Below, piece after piece: positions 54,039 through 64,000 of a stretch of DNA of 64,000 nt. Position 1 is the first letter of the stretch. Each line of letters opens with the position of its first letter. Both the position numbers and the translations under genes were made by a program. Source of the DNA: Vibrio tubiashii (GTDB lineage Bacteria; Pseudomonadota; Gammaproteobacteria; Enterobacterales; Vibrionaceae); assembly GCF_028551255.1 (NCBI RefSeq), contig NZ_CP117030.1:1178001-1242000 (forward strand). The letters are read 5' to 3'. The notes under the pieces were generated by a model, which saw only the letters and a list, made by a program, of their open reading frames with translations, was not told the origin of the DNA and ran no database searches.

Positions 54039-54995
54039 ATGAATTCACACGCTCTACAACAACTACGCGAATACTTAAATAGCCAAATCATTGGTCAGAG
54101 CGAACTGGTGAATCAACTGCTTGTTGCGTTGCTCGCTGACGGTCATATTTTGGTCGAAGGCCCCCCTGGATTAGCAAAAACGCGCGCTGTTAAATCTTTG
54201 GCAGATTGCATCGAAGGTGACTTCCACCGAATCCAGTTTACGCCCGACCTACTCCCAGCGGATCTGACGGGAACAGATATCTTTCGTCCGGAAACTGGCG
54301 AATTTACCTTTCAATCCGGGCCTATTTTTAACTCGTTGATCTTAGCTGATGAGATCAACCGTGCACCAGCAAAAGTTCAAGCGGCCATGCTTGAAGCCAT
54401 GGCTGAGAAACAAATTACGGCCGGTCGCAATACCTACCAGCTTCCTGAGCTGTTTTTGGTGATGGCGACGCAGAACCCAATAGAGCAAGAAGGGACTTAT
54501 CCGCTGCCAGAGGCTCAATTGGACCGATTCTTAATCCATCTAGATGTCAGCTACCCTGACGCCGAGAGTGAACTAGAGATTCTGCGCCTTAATAGAGGTG
54601 AAGCGAAGGGCGATGTAGGCATTACACCTCCAACACTTTCTCAAGCCGACATCTTTGCAGCCCGCCAATCGGTGCTAGACATTCATATGGCAGAATCAAT
54701 CGAGCAATATATCATTCGTTTGGTTATGGCGACCCGAAACCCGAGCCAGTACGATGATTCATTGAATCAATGGCTTGAGATGGGTGTCAGCCCACGAGCA
54801 ACGATTGCTCTCGACCGATGCGCTCGTGCTCACGCTTGGTTAAACGGTCGAGACTTTGTCTCACCTGAAGATGTACAAGCCATGGCGTTCCCTGTTTTAC
54901 GTCATAGACTGTTACTCAGCTATCAAGCGCAAGCGGAAGGTATTCACCCGAATCAAGTCATCAATAAGTTACTCTCGCTCGTTGGCAGTGCTTAG
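54039..54995 (+). CDS. MoxR-type AAA+ ATPase
   Basis: 318 residues from the ATG at 54039. Walker A GPPGLAKTR at about 39, Walker B LILADEINRAPAKVQAAMLE, sensor 1 ATQNPIEQEGTYPLPEAQLD and the arginine finger region SPRATIALDR are all in place. MoxR ATPases act as chaperones that assemble or activate partner VWA proteins; here the partners are encoded downstream. First gene of the six-gene Bat operon. Confidence 0.93.
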   Translation: MNSHALQQLREYLNSQIIGQSELVNQLLVALLADGHILVEGPPGLAKTRAVKSLADCIEGDFHRIQFTPDLLPADLTGTDIFRPETGEFTFQSGPIFNSLILADEINRAPAKVQAAMLEAMAEKQITAGRNTYQLPELFLVMATQNPIEQEGTYPLPEAQLDRFLIHLDVSYPDAESELEILRLNRGEAKGDVGITPPTLSQADIFAARQSVLDIHMAESIEQYIIRLVMATRNPSQYDDSLNQWLEMGVSPRATIALDRCARAHAWLNGRDFVSPEDVQAMAFPVLRHRLLLSYQAQAEGIHPNQVINKLLSLVGSA

Positions 54996-55005
54996 GTCAG
55001 TGGAT

Positions 55006-55923
55006 ATGCAAAATGCTTTGCCTCCCTATAGTGATGGCGTGAACCTGACACTGGATGAGTTGCTTTACTACAAGCAGCAATGTGTTAAATGGCTGCCACC
55101 TGCCAAGAGTTTATGGTCACAGATGCTTGGGCAACACCAGAGTCGACAACTAGGTCGCGGTATGGACTTTAGCGAGGTGCGTCAATATCAAGCAGGCGAC
55201 GACATTCGTGCTATCGATTGGCGCGTTACTGCGCGTACGGGAAAACCGCACACTAAGCTGTTTTCTGAAGAGCGTGAAAAGCCAATCATGCTCTATCTCG
55301 ACTTATCCGCCTCTATGCTATTTGGTTCTACCTTAATGCTGAAGTCAGTGCAGATGGCACATATGGCAAGTTTGATCGCTTGGCTTAGTGTCTCTCAGCA
55401 AGACAGGGTTGGCGCGGTTATCGATACTGGGCACCAACTCATTGAACTCAAACCAACGTCGCGAAATAAAGGGGCGCTAGCTTTAACTCAGTCTCTGGTG
55501 AGTTTGCACCAACAACTGTTATCTGCAAAAAAAGAGTCAGATTATGATGTAAGCCATGCCTTGCAATCGCTTGCGCGTGTTTGTCCTAAAGGCAGTGAAA
55601 TCATACTCTTGAGCGATTTTTCCCGATTCACCCAAACTCATGAGTCCAAACTTAGCCGCCTAAGCCAGCACAATCGCGTTCGAATGATTCAGATTTATGA
55701 CCCGCTAGAACGAGGGCAAACCGCTTATCGTGGCACAGAGCAAGTCTCCAATAAGCAACAAACTCGCTGGCTTGATTTTTCTTCTAACAAGACACGCCTC
55801 GGCATAGAACAGGCTTTCGAACAGCAGCAGACTCAACTACAACACATGGCCCTAAGGATGGGCATCAGTTTCTCTTCGCTCTCTAGCGATGCTGCTTTGA
55901 CTCAACAATTACATGGATTTTAA
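55006..55923 (+). CDS. DUF58 (VWA-like) protein of the Bat operon
   Basis: 305 residues from the ATG at 55006; the longer open frame is rejected because it overlaps moxR. The DUF58 core is RQYQAGDDIRAIDWRVTART, and LDLSASM is a MIDAS-like DxSxS motif. It starts 10 bases after the MoxR stop. Such proteins couple MoxR to membrane VWA proteins. Cytoplasmic or peripheral at the membrane. Confidence 0.9.
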   Translation: MQNALPPYSDGVNLTLDELLYYKQQCVKWLPPAKSLWSQMLGQHQSRQLGRGMDFSEVRQYQAGDDIRAIDWRVTARTGKPHTKLFSEEREKPIMLYLDLSASMLFGSTLMLKSVQMAHMASLIAWLSVSQQDRVGAVIDTGHQLIELKPTSRNKGALALTQSLVSLHQQLLSAKKESDYDVSHALQSLARVCPKGSEIILLSDFSRFTQTHESKLSRLSQHNRVRMIQIYDPLERGQTAYRGTEQVSNKQQTRWLDFSSNKTRLGIEQAFEQQQTQLQHMALRMGISFSSLSSDAALTQQLHGF

Positions 55924-55925
55924 CT

Positions 55926-56402
55926 ATGAGCTCTGAGACTCAAACATCACTTTTACCCTTAAACCCTATGCATTTACCGGAGCCACCAGCGTGGTTACCA
56001 CTCGCTTGGGGGTGGTGGGCTCTGATTGGTGGCATGTTAACGCTAACCTTAGCAACTTGGTTGATCATTAGATGGAATAAAAAACGCCTAGCGCCTAAGA
56101 AGACTGCCTTACGTCTGCTCGCACAAGATCAAAAACCGTCTGAAGCGATTGAGTTGGTTAGACAAGCCGCATTGTGTTATTTCCCCCGGGAGGAGATTGC
56201 CCAGCTAACTGGGAAAGATTGGTATCTGTTTCTCGACAGCCAATTACCAACTCCACGCTTTAGCAATAATTACGAAGCCTGGCAGCAAGCATTGTATAGC
56301 AAGCAACCAACGCCTCACTCTGAAAGTCTAATACTGGATTGCAGTGAATGGGTAAGCCAAGCATTACCACCGAAGAAAAGAAGGGGTCACTCACGTGGCT
56401 AA
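55926..56402 (+). CDS. DUF4381 membrane protein of the Bat operon
   Basis: 158 residues. One membrane helix about 28-48 (WALIGGMLTLTLATWLIIRW), after a proline-rich stretch. The rest is cytoplasmic. Its stop is two codons past the next start. It follows DUF58 by two bases. The DUF4381 family is a regular part of MoxR-Bat clusters; biochemical role unknown. Confidence 0.85.
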   Translation: MSSETQTSLLPLNPMHLPEPPAWLPLAWGWWALIGGMLTLTLATWLIIRWNKKRLAPKKTALRLLAQDQKPSEAIELVRQAALCYFPREEIAQLTGKDWYLFLDSQLPTPRFSNNYEAWQQALYSKQPTPHSESLILDCSEWVSQALPPKKRRGHSRG

Positions 56403-57358
56403 TATTAGCTTCGTCTGGTGGTGGGCATTTTTGCTCTTGCCATTACCACTATTGATTTACTTTTTGGTGCCAGCGACGAAATCAACGGCACCAATCCAAC
56501 TGCCCTACCTACCAACGTCGGCAAACAATACTGTCCCAAACAATCGCTTGCCTAAGCTGCTTACTGGTTTGGTATGGCTTACTCTTGTCACGGCATTCGC
56601 TCGACCTGTATGGTACGGAGAGCCCGTTACGACATCGCCAAAGCACAGAGACCTTATGTTGGTACTCGATCTTTCATACTCTATGAGTCAGAAGGATATG
56701 AAAGATGCACAAGGCGACTATATTGACCGCCTAAGCGCTGTTAAACATGTAGTGAGTGAGTTTGCCAAGCAGCGCAAGGGAGACCGACTTGGCGTGGTGC
56801 TCTTTGCTGACCATGCCTACCTACAAACCCCTTTAACGCTTGACCGTAATACCATTTCTGAGCAGGTAAACTCGTTGGTATTAAGACTGATCGGCGACAA
56901 AACTGCGATTGGCGAAGGTATCGGGTTAGCAACAAAAACGTTTATCGACAGCGATGCGCCGCAAAGAGTGATGGTTTTGCTCAGCGATGGTAGCAACACA
57001 TCGGGCGTACTTGATCCTATTGAAGCCGCCCAAATTGCTAAAAAATACAACGCGACTATCTACACCATAGGCGTTGGTGCTGGAGAGATGATGGTCAAAG
57101 AGTTCTTTATGACTCGTAAAGTAAACACGGCCCAAGACCTTGATGAGAAAACCCTCAAGGAAATTGCCAATATCACCGGAGGTCAATACTTCCGAGCTCG
57201 CAATGCAGAAGAGTTGGCAACCATCTACGAGACGATAAACCGCCTAGAACCAGTCACTGCTGCAACTCAAACTTGGCGACCACAAACAGAATGGTTTGGC
57301 TTGCCACTGACCATAGCCTTGTTGGCCTTTTCTCTTCTACTCATCATCAGGAGGAATC

Positions 57359-57366
<8 letters not shown>
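56395..57366 (+). CDS. batA: BatA-type von Willebrand factor A membrane protein
   Basis: 323 residues. N-terminal helix (about 5-25) and C-terminal helix (about 300-318) with a VWA domain between. LVLDLSYSMSQKDM supplies the DxSxS MIDAS, and LLSDGSN the third metal residue. Overlaps the previous gene by 8 bases and the next by 8. Bat proteins were named for Bacteroides aerotolerance; the function in gammaproteobacteria is inferred to be envelope stress or protein maturation. Confidence 0.9.
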
Positions 57367-59220
<1,854 letters not shown>

Positions 59221-59227
<7 letters not shown>

Positions 59228-60858
59228 TGAATAAGCAAAATAGACTGACTGTTGCCCTATTTGCTCTGCTAGTCACTTTTGTCAGCCCACTGGCTTTGGC
59301 AACTAACGTGTTGGCAACAGTGAGTAAAAACAAAGTGGTCAAGAATGAAGTGTTTCAACTTCGCATTGTGGTGGACAAAAAGGTGTCATCGGACGCGCTA
59401 GATTTTAGCTCGCTTGAGCAAGATTTTTATCTAGGTCGTCCGAGTTTTGGTAGTTCAGTCAATATCATTAACGGCGACCGCTCTACTCGAAGTGAATGGA
59501 ACATTACTCTCGCGGCTCAGCGTTTGGGGGTTGCAACTATTCCCGCTTTCACTCTAGATGGCGCATCTTCAAAACCAATTGACATCCAAGTATCTGTAGA
59601 TAGTAACGAGCCGAAAATTAGCGACTTGATTGAAGTGCAAAGTCAGTTGAGCAAGTCTCAGCTCTACCCAAATGAAAGCGCGACACTGACAACGAGATTG
59701 ATCGTTAAAGCGGATCCACGTCGTCTACAGAATCCAAATGTTATTCCGCCAAAAACGCAAGGGATTTCGCTAGTAGCGCTAGGCGAGCCAAAACAGTACC
59801 AAAGTGTGCTAGACGGCGTTGAAGTGACGGTATTGGATCAAAGTTATCGCGTCACTGCTGATGCTGCCGGAGAGTTCACCTTGAGTGGAATCGGATTTAA
59901 AGGCAGCGTTGTGTATGGCGACAACCGCACTGGGACCACTAAACTGGTATCAGCCAATACCCCGGCCAAACAGTTCACAATTAAGGTAAAGCCAATCCCC
60001 GCTGATTACAAAGGCAAATGGCTCCCTGCTGCATCGCTTTCACTGTCGCAGCAATGGCAAGATTCAAATGGCGAGCAAATTGATGCTTCTATCGAATACT
60101 CAACTCGCGTCGGTGAGTCCATCACTCGTGAAATAAACCTTGATATTCAAGGTCTAGCCAATGAGCGTTTTCCTGAAATCAAAGTTAGTTACCCTAACTC
60201 TGTTAGAGTGTATCAAGAGAAACCAAAGTTCAGCGAAATGGCCAATGGCGTTACACGCATGACCATTAAGCAAGTCATCATCGCCGAGCAAGAAGGTGAG
60301 GTTAAGCTTAACGACATCAAGCTAAACTGGTGGAACAGCAGCGATAGTTCAGCCCAAGAGTCCGTTTTGAGCGGGTTAAGTCTTAATGTTGCCCCAGCTT
60401 CTGCACTGAACAATGAGCCAATTAGTTCACCTGCCACGCCCCAACCAACAACCAAAACCATTACGGTTACTGAGCCAGGTTACTGGCCTTATCTCACTGC
60501 GCTGTTCGCTGTGTTGTGGTTAGCGACTTTAGTACTTTTACTTAGAACGCGTCAAAAGTCACCTCACATTAATACTCAAGTGCAGCAAACAAGCACTACA
60601 GCAGATAAGCTTGTTAACGCTCTAAAACAAGATGACAAAGTCAAAGTTAGCTTTTTAGTGAGAACTTGGTTAGATGAGCACTCTTATATCAGCCCTGAGC
60701 TTAAACAAAAGATCGATAAACAAGTCGCTGAGATGAACCAAAGCCAATACTCAAACTCCAGTCAAAACTGGCAAGCGAGCGAACTGATCGCACTTATCAA
60801 ACAAGCAGAAAAACGAACTGGTTCAAGTCGACACAAAGACCAGCTCCCACCTCTATAA
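59221..60858 (+). CDS. batD: BatD-type membrane protein
   Basis: 545 residues from ATG at 59221; an ATG at 59227, overlapping the BatB stop as TAATG, is the alternative. Signal peptide (TVALFALLVTFVSPLALA), Ig-like BatD domain (VSKNKVVKNEVFQLRIVVDK), membrane helix about 420-441 (YLTALFAVLWLATLVLLL) and a basic cytoplasmic tail. Final gene of the operon, closed by a terminator. Role with VWA proteins at the periplasmic face is inferred from the family. Confidence 0.9.
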
Positions 60859-60871
60859 TTGATTCAAACGT

Positions 60872-60900
60872 AAAAAAGCCGCTTAACTAAGCGGCTTTCT
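60872..60900. terminator. Bidirectional terminator after batD
   Basis: AAAGCCGCTTA and TAAGCGGCTTT form the stem with a very short loop. A-rich upstream and TCT downstream suit both batD and the convergent outer membrane gene. Confidence 0.85.
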
Positions 60901-60930
60901 ATTAAAGACAAACATTTTCAGCAGGCTAGA

Positions 60931-61533
60931 TTAGAACTTGTACTTAACGCCGATATTGAAACCAGTTGTATCGTATTTAGCTTCTTTACCACCAATGTCT
61001 TGCTTACCGTAACCGTGCATACCATACTCAGCAGTCATAGCAATTTGTTGAGTAAAGTTTACTTCAACGCCTGCAGCATATTGTAAGCTAACTTTGTCGA
61101 ACTTCGCAGAGACTGATTCGCTACCTAGTTTAGCTTCAACCTTATATGGGGAAGAGCCGACACCTGCCATTGCATAGACGCTAAACATCTCAGTAATCGG
61201 TAATGTACCTTTACCAAACACAGCGTAAGAAGTCTGAGGCTTACCTTCTAAGGTAACACCGTATGCCATTGACGATTCTGACGAAGAAGGAAGACCAACA
61301 CGACCTTCAACGGCTAGGTATTGGTTAAAATCGTAACCCGCTACTAAATTAACTGTCGCTGCTGTGTACTTACCGTCAATTGCATTTTTAATTACTGGGT
61401 TAATTTCACTTGGAGCTTCCAAGTTAAAGTTACCCATTTGGAAGTTACCGCCAACGTACAGACCTTCGTGAGCTTGTGCTGCTGTTGCTGAAAGAGCTAG
61501 TGCTACTGCTGCTACAGAAAGAACCTTTTTCAT
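60931..61533 (-). CDS. Outer membrane beta-barrel protein (OmpA-like porin family)
   Basis: 200 residues from the ATG at 61533 (AAGG upstream; ATG at 61539 is possible). Signal peptide MKKVLSVAAVALALSATAAQA. The mature chain alternates strands (GLYVGGNFQMGNFNLE, GKYTAATVNLVAGYDFNQYL) and ends NIGVKYKF with terminal Phe, typical of an 8-strand barrel. No peptidoglycan-binding domain. Function in adhesion or permeability is unknown. Confidence 0.88.
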   Translation of the reverse strand: MKKVLSVAAVALALSATAAQAHEGLYVGGNFQMGNFNLEAPSEINPVIKNAIDGKYTAATVNLVAGYDFNQYLAVEGRVGLPSSSESSMAYGVTLEGKPQTSYAVFGKGTLPITEMFSVYAMAGVGSSPYKVEAKLGSESVSAKFDKVSLQYAAGVEVNFTQQIAMTAEYGMHGYGKQDIGGKEAKYDTTGFNIGVKYKF

Positions 61534-62027
61534 TTTCATTACCTTCTAAGTATTAAATAAAAGTTATCAATAGTTAGCGTTCCCTCGCCCTGGTTCGACG
61601 TCGCACTATAGAGGCTTTTAAATCTTTGTCAAACTAAAAAACAGTGTTTCATTAAAATAATCATCGAAAAAAGCAAACGATAAATCCGATAAATCCGATA
61701 AATTATTAGTGCTAACACTCTAAAAGTCACACTAAACAATGTCCATTAACAGAATTTGGCCGCACTTTCTACGGAAGTTGGGGGGGTTATATCGAAAAAT
61801 TATAAGAAATGAAGGATAGAAATGGAAAGATGTAGTTATTTATCAGTGAGCACAATACTATAAGCCTTAAAAATGAATTACGCCAAACCAATTTGAAAAA
61901 TCAAAACAAATAGTATTACAAGGTACCTAACTCGAACGCTCATGATTGGAAGAATGAATAACCTTCAAACAAGCCAGTAACCACATACTGTGAATGTGTG
62001 GTTTAATTTATTACGAGCATTGAGAGG
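61534..62027. other. Non-coding gap between beta-barrel and GGDEF genes
   Basis: 494 bp with no credible ORF. It holds the beta-barrel promoter, three copies of the 9-bp unit CGATAAATC (61678-61701, last partial) and a hairpin (AACCACAT...ATGTGTGGTT at about 61979-62004). No known RNA is recognised. Confidence 0.45.
61678..61701. repeat. 9-bp direct tandem repeat
   Basis: CGATAAATC occurs twice in full followed by a third partial copy, in the gap upstream of the beta-barrel gene. It could bind a protein in tandem or be slippage-prone sequence. Confidence 0.6.
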
Positions 62028-64000
62028 TTAGCTGATGCTTTCAAGTGTGGAGACTGATCCAGCAACCTGATTACGTCCTTTATTTTTCGCTTCATAGAGT
62101 GACTTGTCGGCAGAGTGGTAAAGTTTATCGAAGCTAAACTCACTTTGATTAAGCTCCATGACCGAGTAACCGATAGAGACTGTGAGTGACCTGTGTACCG
62201 TACTTTGTTCATGGGCGATGTTTTCTTGCTCAATTCTATCGCGAATACTTTCTGACAGGCAGTGAACTTTTTCCGGCTCATGGCTGGAAACTAAAAGCGC
62301 AAACTCCTCCCCACCAATACGGCAGAACACTTCTCGCTCCGATTGAGCGTAACTTTGCAAGATACTACCTATACGCATCAAAGCAATATCGCCCTGCATA
62401 TGACCATACTGATTATTGTACAGGCCAAAGTGGTCAATATCGACAAGGATCAAGCCGTAGTAATTGGGTTTATCACAGCATTCAAAACAGATCTCTTCTA
62501 GCAACGATTCCAACATTCGACGGTTGCCCAGTCGCGTCAGCGGGTCAAGCTTAGCCATCCTTTCTAGCTGCTCATTGGCTTTCTGTAACTCTCTAGTTCG
62601 CGCTTTTACCTCTCGCTCAAGGTTGTCATTAAGCTCGTGGATTGCCTCTTGCGCTCGCGTTCGCAGCAGTACTTCAGTTAAGTTGGAAGAGAACATGCGA
62701 ATCACTTCCCGCAACTGATGGGTCAAAGGAGAACGTTTGATCAGGTTGTCAGCCGCGATAAAAGCGATAGGCTCACCGCTGTTATTGACTAGCATTGTCA
62801 TCGCAGTCCAGCCGAAACCAACAATATGAAAATCGTGATAAATCGGCACTGATTCTTCAAATACCACTTCATTTGGATTGGTCTGAGCCGCTTTGACAAT
62901 TGAGCGATCTACCGTTTCAGAGCGGTAGTAAGATTCATCCACCACATTACCGCGAATGTCTGTCCCCCAAGTGCCTTGCATGTGAGTGCAATCTTTGTCT
63001 GTGAGAAACACAGCAAAGCGATCGATCCCTAGACGATTAATGGCGAACGTCACCGCAGATTTACAGACTTCACTCACCGTCATGCAACGGGAGAGCTCAA
63101 CCATGCTGGCATGCAGCATACGTACGTTTTGCTCTTGACGTTTGCGAATGTAAATCTGTGATAGTAACGAACCAAACGACTCTAGCATTTGGCGTTGATA
63201 GGAAGTGATAGGAGTACGGTTGATGTAGTTGTCCATCGCAATCCAGCCAATAGTTTCATCACCATCACGCAAGATCAGCATTCCATTCCAACCTTGCCCC
63301 ACGACACTTCCCGCCGTATATAAAGGCGCTTCCTCAACGATGACTAGATTCTCTTTACCCTCAAGCAAGGCATCGATGTAAGTCTCCTCTAGCTGATGGA
63401 GATCATACTGGGTATGATGCTCACTGACGGTTTTGCCTTCTTCATCAGTCCCATAAGTGCCGCTAAAGCAACGCTTTTTGATGTCGAGCAACATGAAAAC
63501 AGCTCGGTCAAATCCTAGTTTGTCACGAATCACTTCTACCGCTAATCGATACAACTCATCTAAATTGGCTGGATTAGAAATCTCTACCGCCACTTCTTGT
63601 ACTAGCTTCATATTGTCGATAAACAACTCTCGCTGCTTAATCACATCTAGATACTTAGCTTCTTTGATATCCCTTTGCTTAAACTCTTTGGCGGCTTCAG
63701 TCTCTGCACGCACACATTGCCAACGGGATGCGATGACTTGCAAAGCATCTAGATGAAGGGTTTGGTTGAGTTCATTAAGCCGCTCAACTTTTAAACCTTC
63801 AATGATGAGATAAGTGCGCATTTCTGGATGGTTATCGAGCATAAATACATAGCTGTCTTTACCCATTATCTCGGTGTATTCCCACTGGCAAGTGTTCATG
63901 GCTAAAGGAATTAAGCCATCGGAAGTATCAAACTGAGACACCCATGCCCAGAATGTTTCTGGATAGGAGGTGGTGGAATTAGGCACACCACGCTTAAACA
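62028..64000 (-). CDS. Double-GAF GGDEF protein, 5' end uncertain
   Basis: The frame stays open to the window edge, so the true start may lie outside; an in-frame GTG at 63986 would give 652 residues. Two GAF domains (about 130-290 and 295-460; FDRAVFMLLDIKKRCFSGTY, IDRFAVFLTDKDCTHMQGTW) are each followed by a GWIAMDNYI or IAFIAADNLI block. A coiled coil leads to GGDEF (about 490-650) with LTRLGNRR and RIGGEEF. The inhibitory RxxD is absent (SERE), so no product feedback is expected. It is a likely diguanylate cyclase. Confidence 0.88.
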   Translation of the reverse strand, partial: FKRGVPNSTTSYPETFWAWVSQFDTSDGLIPLAMNTCQWEYTEIMGKDSYVFMLDNHPEMRTYLIIEGLKVERLNELNQTLHLDALQVIASRWQCVRAETEAAKEFKQRDIKEAKYLDVIKQRELFIDNMKLVQEVAVEISNPANLDELYRLAVEVIRDKLGFDRAVFMLLDIKKRCFSGTYGTDEEGKTVSEHHTQYDLHQLEETYIDALLEGKENLVIVEEAPLYTAGSVVGQGWNGMLILRDGDETIGWIAMDNYINRTPITSYQRQMLESFGSLLSQIYIRKRQEQNVRMLHASMVELSRCMTVSEVCKSAVTFAINRLGIDRFAVFLTDKDCTHMQGTWGTDIRGNVVDESYYRSETVDRSIVKAAQTNPNEVVFEESVPIYHDFHIVGFGWTAMTMLVNNSGEPIAFIAADNLIKRSPLTHQLREVIRMFSSNLTEVLLRTRAQEAIHELNDNLEREVKARTRELQKANEQLERMAKLDPLTRLGNRRMLESLLEEICFECCDKPNYYGLILVDIDHFGLYNNQYGHMQGDIALMRIGSILQSYAQSEREVFCRIGGEEFALLVSSHEPEKVHCLSESIRDRIEQENIAHEQSTVHRSLTVSIGYSVMELNQSEFSFDKLYHSADKSLYEAKNKGRNQVAGSVSTLESIS

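Noticed and set aside
54856..55923. Long DUF58 frame from 54856
   Set aside because: The first 50 codons lie inside moxR in another frame; ATG at 55006 matches the family start.

Overview
The window looks like a Vibrio genome segment, most likely from the second chromosome. The protein families are typical of Vibrio: a nadD-like/nadE pair, pyrC beside a MOSC-flavodoxin reductase-ferredoxin fusion, two methyl-accepting chemotaxis proteins, several GGDEF/EAL enzymes, a Bat (MoxR/VWA) operon and many LysR regulators. In Vibrio cholerae I recall pyrC and the bat genes as chromosome II genes; that placement is from memory and not from the sequence. I see no rRNA, tRNA, insertion sequence, prophage or CRISPR array. 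Base composition looks uniform, so this is accessory but long-resident DNA.

Layout. 1-9.5 kb: partial EmrD-like exporter with a divergent LysR regulator, a GAF-GGDEF-EAL protein, NAD synthesis genes, a PlsC-type acyltransferase, an HTH-less cupin protein and a dCache chemoreceptor. 9.5-13 kb: cytoplasmic alpha-amylase, DsbA/FrnE-like protein and an M14-type zinc hydrolase. 13-19.7 kb: a complete Opp/Nik-type ABC importer operon with an AraC regulator and a DMT exporter; its promoter carries a Zur-like box. 19.8-25.1 kb: two diguanylate cyclases flanking the MOSC fusion and pyrC. 25.2-26.7 kb: three NTF2-like genes, one broken by an in-frame TGA. 26.9-30.5 kb: a MesD/MesX-type folate-independent methionine synthase pair, a LysR regulator and an ABM monooxygenase. 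30.7-32.9 kb: Bcr/CflA exporter, a decayed UPF0303 gene and an HD phosphohydrolase.

33-36.7 kb is a nucleoside salvage island: a YeiL-like Crp/Fnr regulator, a ribokinase with a one-base C-terminal frameshift, a nucleoside hydrolase and an adenosine deaminase. 37-45 kb: aldo/keto reductase, a DUF1826 protein behind a perfect palindrome, a secreted NTF2-like protein with a divergent HxlR regulator, a secreted alpha/beta hydrolase, and an ankyrin/NTF2/ankyrin operon. 45-51.7 kb: four LysR regulators (one divergent from the ankyrin operon), crotonase, SDR-like and quinone reductase genes, and three small ORFs. 51.7-61.5 kb: a chemoreceptor, then the six-gene moxR-DUF58-DUF4381-batA-batB-batD operon, in which batB carries a 29-glutamine tract encoded by a hexanucleotide repeat, then an outer-membrane beta-barrel. 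The window ends inside a double-GAF GGDEF gene.

The most interesting leads are the Zur-like box on the Nik-type importer promoter, the palindrome at the DUF1826 promoter, the inverted repeat in the mesX leader, the polyQ microsatellite in batB, the ankyrin/NTF2 operon and the set of recent gene breakages (NTF2-like, ribokinase, UPF0303).
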